A stretch of 64,000 bases of DNA from an uncultured bacterium (GTDB lineage: Bacteria; Cyanobacteriota; Vampirovibrionia; Gastranaerophilales; Gastranaerophilaceae). The stretch spans positions 1 to 64,000 of the forward strand of contig CASDRS010000003.1 of assembly GCA_949283255.1 (NCBI GenBank), read 5' to 3'. How positions within the stretch are numbered: the stretch's first letter is position 1; the number at the start of each line of letters is the position of its first letter. A model generated the notes under the pieces. That model ran no database searches, was not told the DNA's origin, and was given only the letters and a program-made list of their open reading frames with translations. A program made the position numbers and the translations under genes. Shown here piece after piece: positions 1 to 8,710 of the stretch.

Positions 1-48
1 CGAACCCTGACAAGGCTTACGCCTTGTGGGTTCTCCAATTCCACAGCT
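1..48. other. Hairpin-forming element of unknown function at window edge
   Basis: A strong stem-loop is visible at about 4-32: AACCC, a two-base bulge, ACAAGGC, loop TTAC, GCCTTGT, GGGTT. On the minus strand the last visible bases (CAGGGTTCG) look like the start of a tRNA T-arm, but the upstream bases do not form acceptor, D and anticodon arms, so a tRNA is not supported. The element lies downstream of the tmRNA terminator and is cut by the window edge. Confidence 0.3.
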
Positions 49-55
49 ATAGTAA

Positions 56-90
56 TAAAAAAAGACTATCTAAAGTAGTCCTTTTTTATT
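56..90 (-). terminator. Intrinsic terminator of tmRNA
   Basis: GACTA (64-68) pairs with TAGTC (76-80) around a 7-base loop. A-rich sequence on the low-coordinate side gives a U-tract for minus-strand transcription, and a T-run on the other side makes it potentially bidirectional. It follows the CCA end of tmRNA directly. Confidence 0.65.
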
Positions 91-92
91 AC

Positions 93-495
93 TGGAGACG
101 AGGGGAGTCGAACCCCTGTCCAAAATGGATCAAAACAAATATCTACGAGTGTAGAAACTTATCCGCTCAACTGATTCCGGGAAGTTTCTAAACCGTTAAA
201 TCAGCCCTAGGTTTTATTTGAAGGAAACTCTAAACCTTTGATGGTTATCTTGATACCGCTACCATCATCACAGTACTGCGTCTTGCATGATGGACCCATA
301 TCTCCGGCAAGCTGGGAAATATGAGTAGCTATCGTCGAAGGACTAAGCAGCTAGAGCATATCTGTCAGCGCCAAATACGCCTTCGATTACATTATTTTTA
401 GCATTTAATTTAGTTTGCTCGTTGATAACCGTGAACAGCGCACGGACCCGCAACCTGCTTCAACCAAAACATCCTGTCTAATCCAAAACGTCCCC
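93..495 (-). ncRNA. ssrA: Transfer-messenger RNA (tmRNA), one-piece
   Basis: Trans-translation RNA that rescues stalled ribosomes together with SmpB and tags the nascent peptide for proteolysis. The minus strand starts with GGGGACG, which pairs with CGTCTCC before an encoded CCA at the 3' end (one G-U pair), and the 3' T-arm GGGGTTCGACTCCCC is intact. The tag reading frame is visible at 343-402 on the minus strand. Reading from the likely resume codon GCT it gives AKNNVIEGVFGADRYALAA then TAG, and it ends in the usual ALAA degron. The length of 403 nt is normal for a one-piece tmRNA with several pseudoknots. A weak promoter is possible (TATACA at 523-528 with CTTAAG 17 bp further upstream). 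No permuted or intron-containing arrangement is seen. Confidence 0.97.
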
Positions 496-642
496 ATATT
501 TAATTTTTAACGTACAAATTCTTGTATAATTGCCTGTTCACCTATCTTAAGCTCACATATACTCAAGCAAATACACAAATACTACAACTTTTACAGTTGC
601 TATTACATTATATCTTACTTTTTCTAAATTTCAAGTGTAAGA

Positions 643-1110
643 TTATGCGAAATAACCTACCAAAAATTTATGGAAATATATAGCAAATACTACACCAAAA
701 ATTGCACCCATTATAACTTCAAACGGAGTATGACCCAACAATTCTTTTAGCTTTCCGCCAATTGCCTGCACATCATGATTATAAAAATCATCCATCATTC
801 TGTTCAAACAAGCTGCAGTTTTACCGGCTGCTCTTCTCACTCCTGCAGCATCATACATAGTTACCAAAGAAAATCCTAGAGCAACTGCAAAAACTATAGA
901 ATCAAAACCACTTATTAATCCCACAGATGTTGACAAACCCATCACACCGGCAGAGTGAGAACTTGGCATACCTCCTGTCGTAGTAAATATTTTAAAATTT
1001 ACTTTTTTCGACTTCAGAGTAAAAATGAAAAACTTTATTATTTGCGCCAAAAATGCAGCAAGCAAACCTGTCGCTAAAACTTCGTATCCGGTATTTACAA
1101 CATCTATCAT
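643..1110 (-). CDS. Divergent PAP2 family (DUF212) membrane protein
   Basis: Small integral membrane protein of 155 aa. It has about four hydrophobic segments (near residues 13-31, 54-66, 70-88, 131-150) and the family motifs PSSHSA (49-54), YDAAGVRRAAGK (86-97) and GHTPFEV (126-132). These resemble the acid phosphatase/PAP2 signature, and the family is common in cyanobacteria and Firmicutes. The substrate is not known; a lipid phosphate phosphatase role is inferred from the fold. The ATG follows the ispA stop codon with no gap, so it is the last gene of a four-gene operon. Its position next to a prenyl diphosphate synthase makes a role with isoprenoid diphosphates attractive but unproven. 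Confidence 0.85.
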   Translation of the reverse strand: MIDVVNTGYEVLATGLLAAFLAQIIKFFIFTLKSKKVNFKIFTTTGGMPSSHSAGVMGLSTSVGLISGFDSIVFAVALGFSLVTMYDAAGVRRAAGKTAACLNRMMDDFYNHDVQAIGGKLKELLGHTPFEVIMGAIFGVVFAIYFHKFLVGYFA

Positions 1111-2004
1111 CTACAATCCTACTCTCTTTTCCATTCCTTTAATAATTTCAACCAGTGCGTCAGATTTTTCACCTAACCCGTTAATCATATCATAACAATC
1201 CTTCAAAATGCAAGATAGTTTATTTTTTGCCTCATCTAATCCATACAATGTTACATAAGTCAACTTTCCTGCATCCTTATCCTTGCCTAATGTTTTACCC
1301 ATTTCCTCAAAAGTTGAAATCTCGTCCAAAATATCATCACTTATCTGGAATGCTACACCAAGCTTTTGCGCAAATTCAGTAATCATCTCTAATTCTTGCT
1401 CACTTGCACCGGCAATTATAGCTCCGGTTCTAAGAGATAATTTAAACAAATCTGCTGTCTTATGCGTATGTATAAAGTCCAACAATTTTGAAGGTTCAAG
1501 TCCAAATATATTTTCACGCCAATTTTTTTCCGCTTCAATATCTGCAACCTGACCGGCTATTACACCATAAGCTCCTGCGTATTGGGTGTATTCTTCCATT
1601 ATTTTTACCAACTTTTCACACCCTAAATTTTTAGAATTTTTTAAAATAATTTGAGGCGCAAAACTTAAAAGTGCATCACCTGCCAAAACTGCATTTGCTT
1701 CACCAAAAACCTTATGATTTGTGGGTTTCCCTCTTCTGTAATCATCATTATCCATACAAGGTAAATCATCGTGAATAAGGGTTTGAGCGTGAAGCATCTC
1801 TATCGCGCAAGCTGTCGGAATTGCATCTTCATAATTTCCGCCAAAAATTCTGCAAGCCTCCATACACATAATCGGACGTAACCTTTTACCGGGTAAGGTG
1901 ACTGTGTATTTCATAGCTTTAAAAATATCTTCCGGCATTATATTTTCCGGCATATATTCATCAAGTTTTTTATCTATAAGTTCTATATATTCGGTAGTTT
2001 TCAT
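1111..2004 (-). CDS. ispA: Polyprenyl (farnesyl/geranylgeranyl) diphosphate synthase
   Basis: Condenses isopentenyl diphosphate with allylic diphosphates to make C15-C20 prenyl diphosphates for quinones and undecaprenyl lipid carriers. It is 297 aa, typical of the family. The first aspartate-rich motif DDLPCMDNDD (79-88) has the two-residue insertion typical of bacterial IspA-type enzymes. The second motif DDILDE is at 227-232, followed by GKTLGKDKDAGKLTYV. The PGKRLRP substrate-binding segment is at 38-44. It sits 3 bp after rsgA and abuts the DUF212 gene, so the genes are probably co-transcribed. Chain length specificity (FPP or GGPP) cannot be decided from the sequence read here. Confidence 0.93.
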   Translation of the reverse strand: MKTTEYIELIDKKLDEYMPENIMPEDIFKAMKYTVTLPGKRLRPIMCMEACRIFGGNYEDAIPTACAIEMLHAQTLIHDDLPCMDNDDYRRGKPTNHKVFGEANAVLAGDALLSFAPQIILKNSKNLGCEKLVKIMEEYTQYAGAYGVIAGQVADIEAEKNWRENIFGLEPSKLLDFIHTHKTADLFKLSLRTGAIIAGASEQELEMITEFAQKLGVAFQISDDILDEISTFEEMGKTLGKDKDAGKLTYVTLYGLDEAKNKLSCILKDCYDMINGLGEKSDALVEIIKGMEKRVGL

Positions 2005-2007
2005 AAT

Positions 2008-3012
2008 CTAACCCTCTTCCATATCCATATCCAATTCCTTATAAACCTGTTGTTTTAAATTATTTCTTGCACCCTGCCTTTTTCTTTCAGAAATTTTTGC
2101 AACAGATTTATTATTAATCATCTTTTTGGAATGTTCTATCTTATTTCCTTCATATTTAAGTTTTTCTTTATATGATTTTGCCTCTTCTACAAAAGCCAAA
2201 TAACTCTCGTATCTGGAATCATCAATTTCCGCAAAATGTTCTAAAACATTACAGCCGTCTTCGTTGATATGCAAACAATCACTATACTTGCAACCATCTC
2301 TATAAGGAATCATTTCATCAAAAAGCAAATCAACATCTGCAGGTAAAATAAAATCAAATTTTATATTACTAAATCCGGGTGTATCAACTATTTTGGAATT
2401 ATCATTAATTTTTATAATCTCGCAATGTCTTGTTGTATGAGTACCCCTCTGAAGTTTTTCGCTTACGGCTTTAGTTCTAAGTTTTAAATTCGGGTTGATA
2501 GCATTAATAAGGCTGGATTTACCAACACCAGAATTCCCGCACAAGACACTAATCTTGCCCTCCAAAACATTTTTAAAAGCCTGCAAACCCAAATGCTCAG
2601 TAGCTGACGTGAAAACTATATCAAAACCTAATTTGTCATATATTCCGACAATTTTCGTCTTTAACTCTGGGTCAAAATCCAAATCCTCTTTATTGAAACA
2701 AAGAATTGTTTTTATCCCAAAATATTTTGCAAGTGCTATATACCTATTCAGCTGAATCAAATTCAAATCAGGTTCTTTCAGGGCAGAAACTATTATAATT
2801 TGGTCAATATTGGCAACACTTGGACGAGTAATATAACTCTTTCTTGGTAATAACTTTTCGATATATCCGCCCGAAAATTCTACAAAATCACCAACGATAA
2901 TTTTTTCTTTTTGCTTTTTTAAAACATCACGAACCTTACATTCATACGTTGAATCACCTGTATCAACATAATAAAAGTCCGAATGAATTTTAAAAATCTG
3001 CCCTTGTGTCAT
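2008..3012 (-). CDS. rsgA: Small ribosomal subunit biogenesis GTPase RsgA
   Basis: Circularly permuted GTPase that acts in late 30S subunit maturation. The N-terminal OB-fold is followed by the permuted motifs in the order expected: G4 (NKED, about 107-110), G1 P-loop GNSGVGKSS (about 159-167), G3 DTPG (about 210-213), then a C-terminal Cys/His zinc-binding region containing CKYSDC and a Lys/Arg-rich tail. The reading frame extends 13 codons further upstream to a TTG. I prefer the ATG at 3010-3012 because the downstream sequence MTQGQIFKI matches the normal RsgA start; no clear Shine-Dalgarno marks either site. The product is 334 aa. It is part of the minus-strand operon with the dehydrogenase upstream and ispA downstream. 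Confidence 0.93.
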   Translation of the reverse strand: MTQGQIFKIHSDFYYVDTGDSTYECKVRDVLKKQKEKIIVGDFVEFSGGYIEKLLPRKSYITRPSVANIDQIIIVSALKEPDLNLIQLNRYIALAKYFGIKTILCFNKEDLDFDPELKTKIVGIYDKLGFDIVFTSATEHLGLQAFKNVLEGKISVLCGNSGVGKSSLINAINPNLKLRTKAVSEKLQRGTHTTRHCEIIKINDNSKIVDTPGFSNIKFDFILPADVDLLFDEMIPYRDGCKYSDCLHINEDGCNVLEHFAEIDDSRYESYLAFVEEAKSYKEKLKYEGNKIEHSKKMINNKSVAKISERKRQGARNNLKQQVYKELDMDMEEG

Positions 3013-3054
3013 ATCAAGGAAGATTTTACAAAAAAAAAGCCGTGTTTGCAAATT

Positions 3055-4080
3055 TTAGACAATTCTGCACATATTATCACCTTTTATCGTATTTCTAATA
3101 TTTTCCATAGTTTTCTCCAAAATATAATCTATGGCATCTTGGGTTTCATAAGCTATATGAGGAGTCAAAAGAACATTATCATATTTAGACAACTTTTCAA
3201 TATACTGAGCCTCTAGCAAGCAATCGAAAGGGACATCGTCCATTTTTTGTGTGAGTTCAAAACACTGCATACAAACATCTTCACATGCCAGAACATCCAA
3301 AGCAATTCCTGCGATTTTCCCACGCTCAAAATATTTATAAAGCGCCTCAACATCAACCAACTCTCCTCTTGATGTGTTAATAAAATACATATTATCACGG
3401 CACTTTGAAAACAACTTGTCGTTAAACAGGTGATAATTTTTAGGTAAATACGGCAAATGCAAAGATATAATATCCGAATTTTCAACCAATTCTTCTAAAG
3501 ACAAATATTCAACATCAAATTTTTCAATAAGTTCTTGTTTTTTATTTATATCGAACCCCAAAAGCTTCATGCCAAAACTTTTACCAATCTTACAGACAGC
3601 AGCCCCAATGGCACCCGTACCGACTACACCCAAAGTTAACTTTGAAATATCACGGCCGATAAAAGATTTTGAAACTCCTCCTCTCATCTTCATAAATCTA
3701 TCAGCCTGTGGTAACTTTCTGATAAGTGCCAAAATCAACCCAAAAGTAAATTGAGCAACTGAAGTCTCACCATAATTTACAACATTTACAACTGCGATGT
3801 TCCTATATTGACAACTATTTACACAAATATGATCATACCCTGTAGATCTTGTCGATATTATACGTAAATTTTTGAATTTATCAATAACAGCTTTATTTAC
3901 AAAAGAATTTATAAAAACACTTATAATATTTGTATTATCCAACAACTCCTGATCAAGAGTTTCTACAAAATCTTCATTTAAAGGTTCAGAGAAAAAAGTA
4001 ATATTCAAATCCTGAAATTTGTGTTCCTCAAAAAACTTTTTTTCGGCATCACGAAACTCAAACACAATCATATTCATCAT
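3055..4080 (-). CDS. D-2-hydroxyacid dehydrogenase (D-lactate dehydrogenase-like)
   Basis: NAD-dependent D-isomer 2-hydroxyacid dehydrogenase of 341 aa, most similar in layout to fermentative D-lactate dehydrogenase. The Rossmann motif GVVGTGAIGAAV lies near the middle, followed by HLPY, NTSRGELVD and the C-terminal LTPHIAYET that carries the catalytic His. The segment STRSTGYDHI matches the substrate-side region. It would reduce pyruvate or a related 2-oxoacid and reoxidise NADH in an anaerobe; the exact substrate is inferred. Candidate starts are clustered (Met1, Met2 and Met4); the first is used. It heads the operon, 40 bp upstream of the rsgA ATG. Confidence 0.85.
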   Translation of the reverse strand: MMNMIVFEFRDAEKKFFEEHKFQDLNITFFSEPLNEDFVETLDQELLDNTNIISVFINSFVNKAVIDKFKNLRIISTRSTGYDHICVNSCQYRNIAVVNVVNYGETSVAQFTFGLILALIRKLPQADRFMKMRGGVSKSFIGRDISKLTLGVVGTGAIGAAVCKIGKSFGMKLLGFDINKKQELIEKFDVEYLSLEELVENSDIISLHLPYLPKNYHLFNDKLFSKCRDNMYFINTSRGELVDVEALYKYFERGKIAGIALDVLACEDVCMQCFELTQKMDDVPFDCLLEAQYIEKLSKYDNVLLTPHIAYETQDAIDYILEKTMENIRNTIKGDNMCRIV

Positions 4081-4249
4081 ATATCAAAACTCCTTTTAAA
4101 TACGGACTGTATAATTTAATAACCTTAAGAGACAAAATTTTCCATTAGTCAAAAGCATACAATCAAAGATAATAAATAACCCAAAAAGCTAATGAAGCAG
4201 AAAGAAAAAAAGATTATTCTATGATAGGTGAAAGGAGAAATACATATAA

Positions 4250-4732
4250 ATGAAAACTGATTTGATAATAAGAGAACCTGAACTGTATTTTGACAGCATC
4301 CATCAGGAATTAAATAATTTTTTAAGAGACACTTTTCTAACAAATGCCTTCGCAAATCCTCTAAACATCAAAAAGAATTCAATATGGCGTCCGGCAATAG
4401 AAGTGCGCCAAAACGATAAAAATTATAAAGTAAAAGTCCAGCTCCCCGGTGTCAAAAAAGATGACATAATAGTAGAACTAGATAACGATTTTATGACTGT
4501 GACAGCCGAAATCCAAGAAGAAAAAGAAGAAAAGAAAGAAGATGAAAAAAACGAACGTTGCCACACAAGCGAATTTCGTTATGGCAAATATCAAAGAACA
4601 ATTTCGTTTGATGCGCCGATAAAAGCCGAAGAAGCTGACGCAGAATATAAAAACGGACTTTTGATAGTAACAATTCCCAAACAAAAAACCGAAACAACAA
4701 CAAAAAAACGACTGGAGATTAAAGAGAAATAA
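4250..4732 (+). CDS. Small heat shock protein, Hsp20/alpha-crystallin family
   Basis: ATP-independent holdase chaperone of 160 aa that binds unfolding proteins in the cytoplasm. A variable N-terminal arm (about 1-42) precedes the alpha-crystallin domain (about 45-145) with QLPGVKKDDI and the terminal strand AEYKNGLLIVTIPK, and then a short Lys-rich tail. An acidic/basic insertion EEKEEKKEDEKNE lies in the middle of the domain. The start is well supported by AAGGAG 10 bases upstream. The stop codon overlaps the 5' arm of a candidate structured RNA (4732 onward), so the 3' UTR may be functional. No CIRCE or other heat-shock operator was seen upstream. Confidence 0.93.
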   Translation: MKTDLIIREPELYFDSIHQELNNFLRDTFLTNAFANPLNIKKNSIWRPAIEVRQNDKNYKVKVQLPGVKKDDIIVELDNDFMTVTAEIQEEKEEKKEDEKNERCHTSEFRYGKYQRTISFDAPIKAEEADAEYKNGLLIVTIPKQKTETTTKKRLEIKEK

Positions 4733-4917
4733 TCTCAACTTCAAACCTTAAAGCCGAGTTTTCCCGAGACGTTACGGGCTGTATAAGTAACAGATGAACG
4801 CAAGCTACCGGAAAGAGTGCGTAAAACGAATAAGCGGCGGGGTTTGGACAATCAGAACTGATCCGGTAAACAGCTCTGGTTGAGATAGGCACCGATAAGA
4901 TTTATCGGTGCCTTTTA
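4730..4917 (+). ncRNA. Candidate structured RNA between hsp20 and proB
   Basis: The 258-bp gap is filled by a sequence with nested pairings and then an intrinsic terminator. Outer helix: ATCTCAAC (4732-4739) with GTTGAGAT (4879-4886). Inner helices: CAAACC (4742-4747) with GGTTTG (4841-4846), and GCCG (4753-4756) with CGGC (4835-4838). Two enclosed hairpins are GTTAC/GTAAC (4771-4775, 4787-4791) and ACGCA/TGCGT (4798-4802, 4818-4822), and there is a small hairpin ATCA-GAAC-TGAT. Loop bases ACCGG (4807-4811) could form a pseudoknot with CCGGT (4863-4867). I could not match it to a known riboswitch, 6S, SRP or RNase P consensus. It could be an sRNA from the hsp20 3' UTR, a 6S-like RNA or a leader controlling proBA. 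Confidence 0.55.
4888..4917 (+). terminator. Intrinsic terminator upstream of proB
   Basis: Perfect 11-bp stem GGCACCGATAA (4888-4898) / TTATCGGTGCC (4902-4912) followed by TTTTATATTT. It ends the structured RNA about 73 bases before the proB start. Confidence 0.85.
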
Positions 4918-4990
4918 TATTTATTTGAAAATAATTATATTAAATCTGGTTGGTATATAGATTAAAAATTTTTTGTAGTAAAATCAAATT

Positions 4991-6133
4991 ATGGATAGAG
5001 AGAAATTTATTGAAGCAAAAAGAATTGTAATAAAATTAGGCACAAACGTCCTAAGAGGAGATGACGGTCACGTTTCTTTACCGAGAGTATTTTCATTTAT
5101 TGAAGATATTTCCAATTTAGTACATGACGGTAAAGAAGTAATCGTAATAACATCAGGTGCTGTGGGGCTGGGTAAAAAGAGACTCGGACTGGATAGCACA
5201 GAAGGTACAGCCCTAAAACAAGCCTGCGCTGCAATCGGGCAAAGCAAACTGATGTCAATATACGAAACAGGATTTGATACATACGGTCTTGTAGCAGCTC
5301 AAATTCTTTTAACAGAAGATGATTTTTCAATCCGAACAAGATACTTGAGCCTCAGAACAACCTTAAACAAGTTACTTGAGCTTGGTGTTATTCCTGTAAT
5401 CAATCAGAATGATACCGTATCAACAATAGAAATTGCGCCACGATATGCAAATATGCAGGTATGTTTTAGTGATAACGACAAACTTTCAGCACTTGTAGCA
5501 AGTGAACTTGACGCAGATTTATTGATAATTCTATCAGATGTGGACGGATTGTTTGATAAAAATCCTAAGACCAACCCTGACGCGAAAATCATCAGAGAAG
5601 TTCCTGAGGTTACCGATGAAATCTATGCGCTTGGGACAGACGCGTCAGAAGGCGGCAGAGGCGGAATGAGAACTAAACTTAAAGCAGCAAGACTTGTTAC
5701 AAGATTTGGCGGTAAAGTCTTAATTGCTAACGGAAAAGTTCCTTTCATTATCAAAAAAATATTTAATGGCGAAGATTACGGGACAATGTTTTTACCACAG
5801 AATGAAGGTTTGTCAGACAAAAAACGCTGGATAGGTTATGCAACAAACATTCTTGGTGGAATTATGGTTAATTCAGGAGCTAAGAAAGCTTTAATAAATG
5901 AAACAAAAAGTCTTTTGCCTATCGGTGTTGTGAAGATAATTAATGAATTTAATAAAGGTGATGTAGTCTCTATTGTAGATGAGAATAACGAGGAATTTGC
6001 AAGAGGAATTGTAAATTACAATTCAGAAGCTTGTACAAAACTTGTAGGTTCACATTCTGACAATATTATGGATATTCTTGGCTTTAAAAATTATGATGCC
6101 ATCATCACCCGTGATAATATAACTATTTTGTAG
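4991..6133 (+). CDS. proB: Glutamate 5-kinase
   Basis: First step of proline biosynthesis: phosphorylates L-glutamate to glutamyl 5-phosphate, which is passed to ProA. It is 380 aa with an N-terminal amino-acid kinase domain (KLGTNVL near residue 16, TSGAVGLGKKRL, SDNDKLSALVA, LSDVDGLF) and a C-terminal PUA domain (about 280-365), as in the long bacterial form. Feedback inhibition by proline is known for the family. The ATG lacks a clear Shine-Dalgarno. It is 8 bp upstream of proA, and the terminator at 4888-4917 lies in its leader, so regulation by attenuation is possible. Confidence 0.95.
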   Translation: MDREKFIEAKRIVIKLGTNVLRGDDGHVSLPRVFSFIEDISNLVHDGKEVIVITSGAVGLGKKRLGLDSTEGTALKQACAAIGQSKLMSIYETGFDTYGLVAAQILLTEDDFSIRTRYLSLRTTLNKLLELGVIPVINQNDTVSTIEIAPRYANMQVCFSDNDKLSALVASELDADLLIILSDVDGLFDKNPKTNPDAKIIREVPEVTDEIYALGTDASEGGRGGMRTKLKAARLVTRFGGKVLIANGKVPFIIKKIFNGEDYGTMFLPQNEGLSDKKRWIGYATNILGGIMVNSGAKKALINETKSLLPIGVVKIINEFNKGDVVSIVDENNEEFARGIVNYNSEACTKLVGSHSDNIMDILGFKNYDAIITRDNITIL

Positions 6134-6141
6134 GAGAAATT

Positions 6142-7398
6142 ATGGATTTTGTTGAAATTGCAAAAAGAGCAAAAGAAGCAAGCCTTAAGATTGCTGATTT
6201 ATCCGAAGAAGTAAAAAACGAAGCGTTGATAAAAATTGCTGATAAAATTGAAGCCAATAAAGAGGAAATTTTTGAAGCAAACAAGCAGGATTTAACAGAT
6301 GCAGAACCGCTTGTCGAAAAAGGAGAACTCACAAAGTCGACATTTAACAGACTAAAACTCGATGAGAACAAGCTTCGAGATATGGTTCAAGGAATACGTG
6401 ATATTGCACAATTGCCAGATCCAATAAACAAAAAATTATTGGTAAGAGAACTCGATGAAGGTCTAACTTTATACAAAATATCTTGTCCAATAGGGGTGTT
6501 AGGAATAATTTTTGAAGCAAGACCGGACGTTATTGCACAAATTTCATCGCTCGCAATAAAATCTGCAAATGCTGTTATTCTCAAAGGCGGGAAAGAATCA
6601 ATAAATACAAATAAAAAGATTATGTCTATAATCACATCTGCTTTGGATGAAGTTGAAGGATTTCCGAAAAACGTATTAAATCAGGTATTTACCAGAGATG
6701 ACGTTGCAGAAATGCTAAAATGCGATAAATATATCAACCTGATTATCCCAAGAGGCGGAAATAAACTTGTAAAATTTATAAAAGAAAACACAAAAATCCC
6801 TGTACTGGGTCACGCCGATGGAATTTGCCATATTTTTGTGGATAAAACTGCCGATTTGGCAATGGCACAAAAAGTTGTAACAGATGCAAAAACGCAATAT
6901 CCAAGCGCTTGCAATTCGGTAGAGACTTTACTTATACATAAAGAATTCCCGCAAACAGAGGCTTTATTAGGTTCATTAGAATTGTCTGAGATTAAACTTA
7001 TCCCAAACCCTGACAGCTGGGCATTTGAATATGGCGACAAAATTCTTGCATACAAATTTGTTGCTGATGTTGACGAAGCAATTGAACATATAAACACTTA
7101 CGGCTCAGGACACACGGATGCCATTATAACAAAAGACGAAAAAAATGCCGAAAAGTTTATGAATAAAGTTGACTCTGCAGGAGTATACTGGAACGCATCA
7201 ACAAGATTTGCAGACGGTTTCAGATACGGCTTTGGCGCAGAAGTTGGAATTTCTACAAACAAAACTCACGCAAGAGGACCTGTGGGCTTAGAAGGGCTTA
7301 CCATTTATAAATACAAACTTATAGGTTCGGGACAAATTGTCGGGGACTACGTGAGCGGAGATAAACATTTCCACCATAAAGATATAAAAATAAATTAA
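6142..7398 (+). CDS. proA: Glutamate-5-semialdehyde dehydrogenase (gamma-glutamyl phosphate reductase)
   Basis: Second step of proline biosynthesis: NADPH-dependent reduction of glutamyl 5-phosphate to glutamate semialdehyde, which cyclises to pyrroline-5-carboxylate. It is 418 aa, an aldehyde dehydrogenase fold, with the catalytic Cys in YPSACNSVETLL (about 253-264), the loop IPRGGNKLVKFI, and the C-terminal FGAEVGIST...RGPVGLEGLT. The ATG is preceded by TAGGAG at good spacing. It forms an operon with proB. No proC is in the window. Confidence 0.96.
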   Translation: MDFVEIAKRAKEASLKIADLSEEVKNEALIKIADKIEANKEEIFEANKQDLTDAEPLVEKGELTKSTFNRLKLDENKLRDMVQGIRDIAQLPDPINKKLLVRELDEGLTLYKISCPIGVLGIIFEARPDVIAQISSLAIKSANAVILKGGKESINTNKKIMSIITSALDEVEGFPKNVLNQVFTRDDVAEMLKCDKYINLIIPRGGNKLVKFIKENTKIPVLGHADGICHIFVDKTADLAMAQKVVTDAKTQYPSACNSVETLLIHKEFPQTEALLGSLELSEIKLIPNPDSWAFEYGDKILAYKFVADVDEAIEHINTYGSGHTDAIITKDEKNAEKFMNKVDSAGVYWNASTRFADGFRYGFGAEVGISTNKTHARGPVGLEGLTIYKYKLIGSGQIVGDYVSGDKHFHHKDIKIN

Positions 7399-7474
7399 CA
7401 TTTAAGCAATTACGCAACTCCAAAATCCTTTATATAAATATAAAATAAAAGGGGAAAATAGGAGAAATATCTTA

Positions 7475-8710
7475 ATGGGGATTTCAAGACTTGTTTTTGC
7501 TGCCATTAGAAAGGCGGGCAATCGTGTTAGCTTGTATACAAAAAAACAATCGGTAGAAGCATCAATAAATATTGGAAAAGAACTTGTAGATTTGTCAAAA
7601 AAAGATACGACAATGACAAAAGAAATTATCCAATCTGTCATAAAAAAACACGTACCTAAAGCTAAGGTAAATATAATTACGGATAAAGATGAATTTGCAA
7701 CAGTCTTGCGCAAAGCTGGCGAAAATCCTGACGCCATAGACACAGCTACAAGCGGGACAGCTGCCTTATATTTTAATTTCAAAGGAAAAGCAAAAGGAAT
7801 TTTTATTCCAAAACTACAAACTCCGAATGAAATGGCAAACTTTGCACATGAATTTGAACATTATATGTATAACGAGCATACTCCTAAAAGGAGCTTATTA
7901 ATAAAAACCGTCCAAAAAATATCAAATATGACGGATAGAATAAAACCACCAAAAACGAAACCAATAGAAAACCCTAATGAATACAAACAAATTGCAACAG
8001 AATTTGACATTCAAAAAAATCTTATAAATTTTTTCGGCATAAAACATCTAGCATTGTATGGAAAGTTAAAAGGAGTTAAACCCACACACGAAGGGGTAAC
8101 AGAATTACTTCAAGGCGAAAACTTCATAGGCTTAACAAATGAAAAACGTGTAAAAGCATATATAAGAGCCATAACCCGAAATATGATGCATCCTAAAGAT
8201 AAAAAAAGCTTTCCGAAACTGTTACTTTCTAAAACAACTCTTGACGATGAAGCAAGAGCTTACGGAGTAAGCGATACCGTAAGACGATATGCAACAGGAG
8301 ATAATAGCATAACGCCTGACGGATTAATTTCCGATATCTATAAAAGAACAAGTGACGTATTAAAAAATGAAATAAAATTATCTGTAAAAAACTTAAGAAA
8401 AAATAAACCCCAAAAAACGACTGCAAAAATGGAAGGTCCAACTGTCGTCAATAAAGAGATAAAAACCGGACTTCCAACAAATTCATACTGCGGTGAACAG
8501 TATGCTGACCCTATCTCTGCATTTTTAGAACAGGCGTCAGTTGAGTACGGAGAAACTATACGTCTTGGAGATATGGTGGCAAAAAAATTACAAAATGCTA
8601 AAAAAATAAAAATCAGCAAAAAGGAACTCAAACCATATACCCCAAAAGTTGTGGATTGCGGAGTTTTCAAAAATGCAAAAAATAAGACCACTTCAAAAAC
8701 CGAAACTTAA
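7475..8710 (+). CDS. Putative zinc metallopeptidase with HExxH motif, lineage-specific
   Basis: Protein of 411 aa that I do not recognise as a named family. It carries HEFEH at residues 125-129 inside [15 protein letters not shown], the zinc-binding and catalytic motif of metallopeptidases, and DDEARAY at 257-263 could supply the third ligand (Glu259). The C-terminal third is Lys-rich. There is no signal peptide. The N-terminus [13 protein letters not shown] is a short amphipathic basic segment that resembles the N-terminus of the ADP-ribosyltransferase-like protein encoded at 29824-31398. The leader contains AAAAGGGGAAAAT (7447-7459) and a good Shine-Dalgarno GGAG before the ATG. Its stop codon overlaps the yidD stop codon by 4 bases (TTAA) in convergent orientation. 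Peptidase activity is inference from the motif alone. Confidence 0.6.
   Translation: MGISRLVFAAIRKAGNRVSLYTKKQSVEASINIGKELVDLSKKDTTMTKEIIQSVIKKHVPKAKVNIITDKDEFATVLRKAGENPDAIDTATSGTAALYFNFKGKAKGIFIPKLQTPNEMANFAHEFEHYMYNEHTPKRSLLIKTVQKISNMTDRIKPPKTKPIENPNEYKQIATEFDIQKNLINFFGIKHLALYGKLKGVKPTHEGVTELLQGENFIGLTNEKRVKAYIRAITRNMMHPKDKKSFPKLLLSKTTLDDEARAYGVSDTVRRYATGDNSITPDGLISDIYKRTSDVLKNEIKLSVKNLRKNKPQKTTAKMEGPTVVNKEIKTGLPTNSYCGEQYADPISAFLEQASVEYGETIRLGDMVAKKLQNAKKIKISKKELKPYTPKVVDCGVFKNAKNKTTSKTET

Noticed and set aside
1-60. Possible tRNA with long variable arm on the minus strand
   Set aside because: GGAATTGG and CAGGGTTCG look tRNA-like, but acceptor, D and anticodon stems cannot be formed and the 5' half would overlap the tmRNA terminator.
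4730-4917. SAM, lysine, FMN, TPP or cobalamin riboswitch
   Set aside because: None of the conserved core sequences of these classes can be found in the element.
5097-5339. Frame on the opposite strand of proB, and similar frames opposite other genes
   Set aside because: They lack ribosome binding sites and family features and run fully inside well-identified genes.
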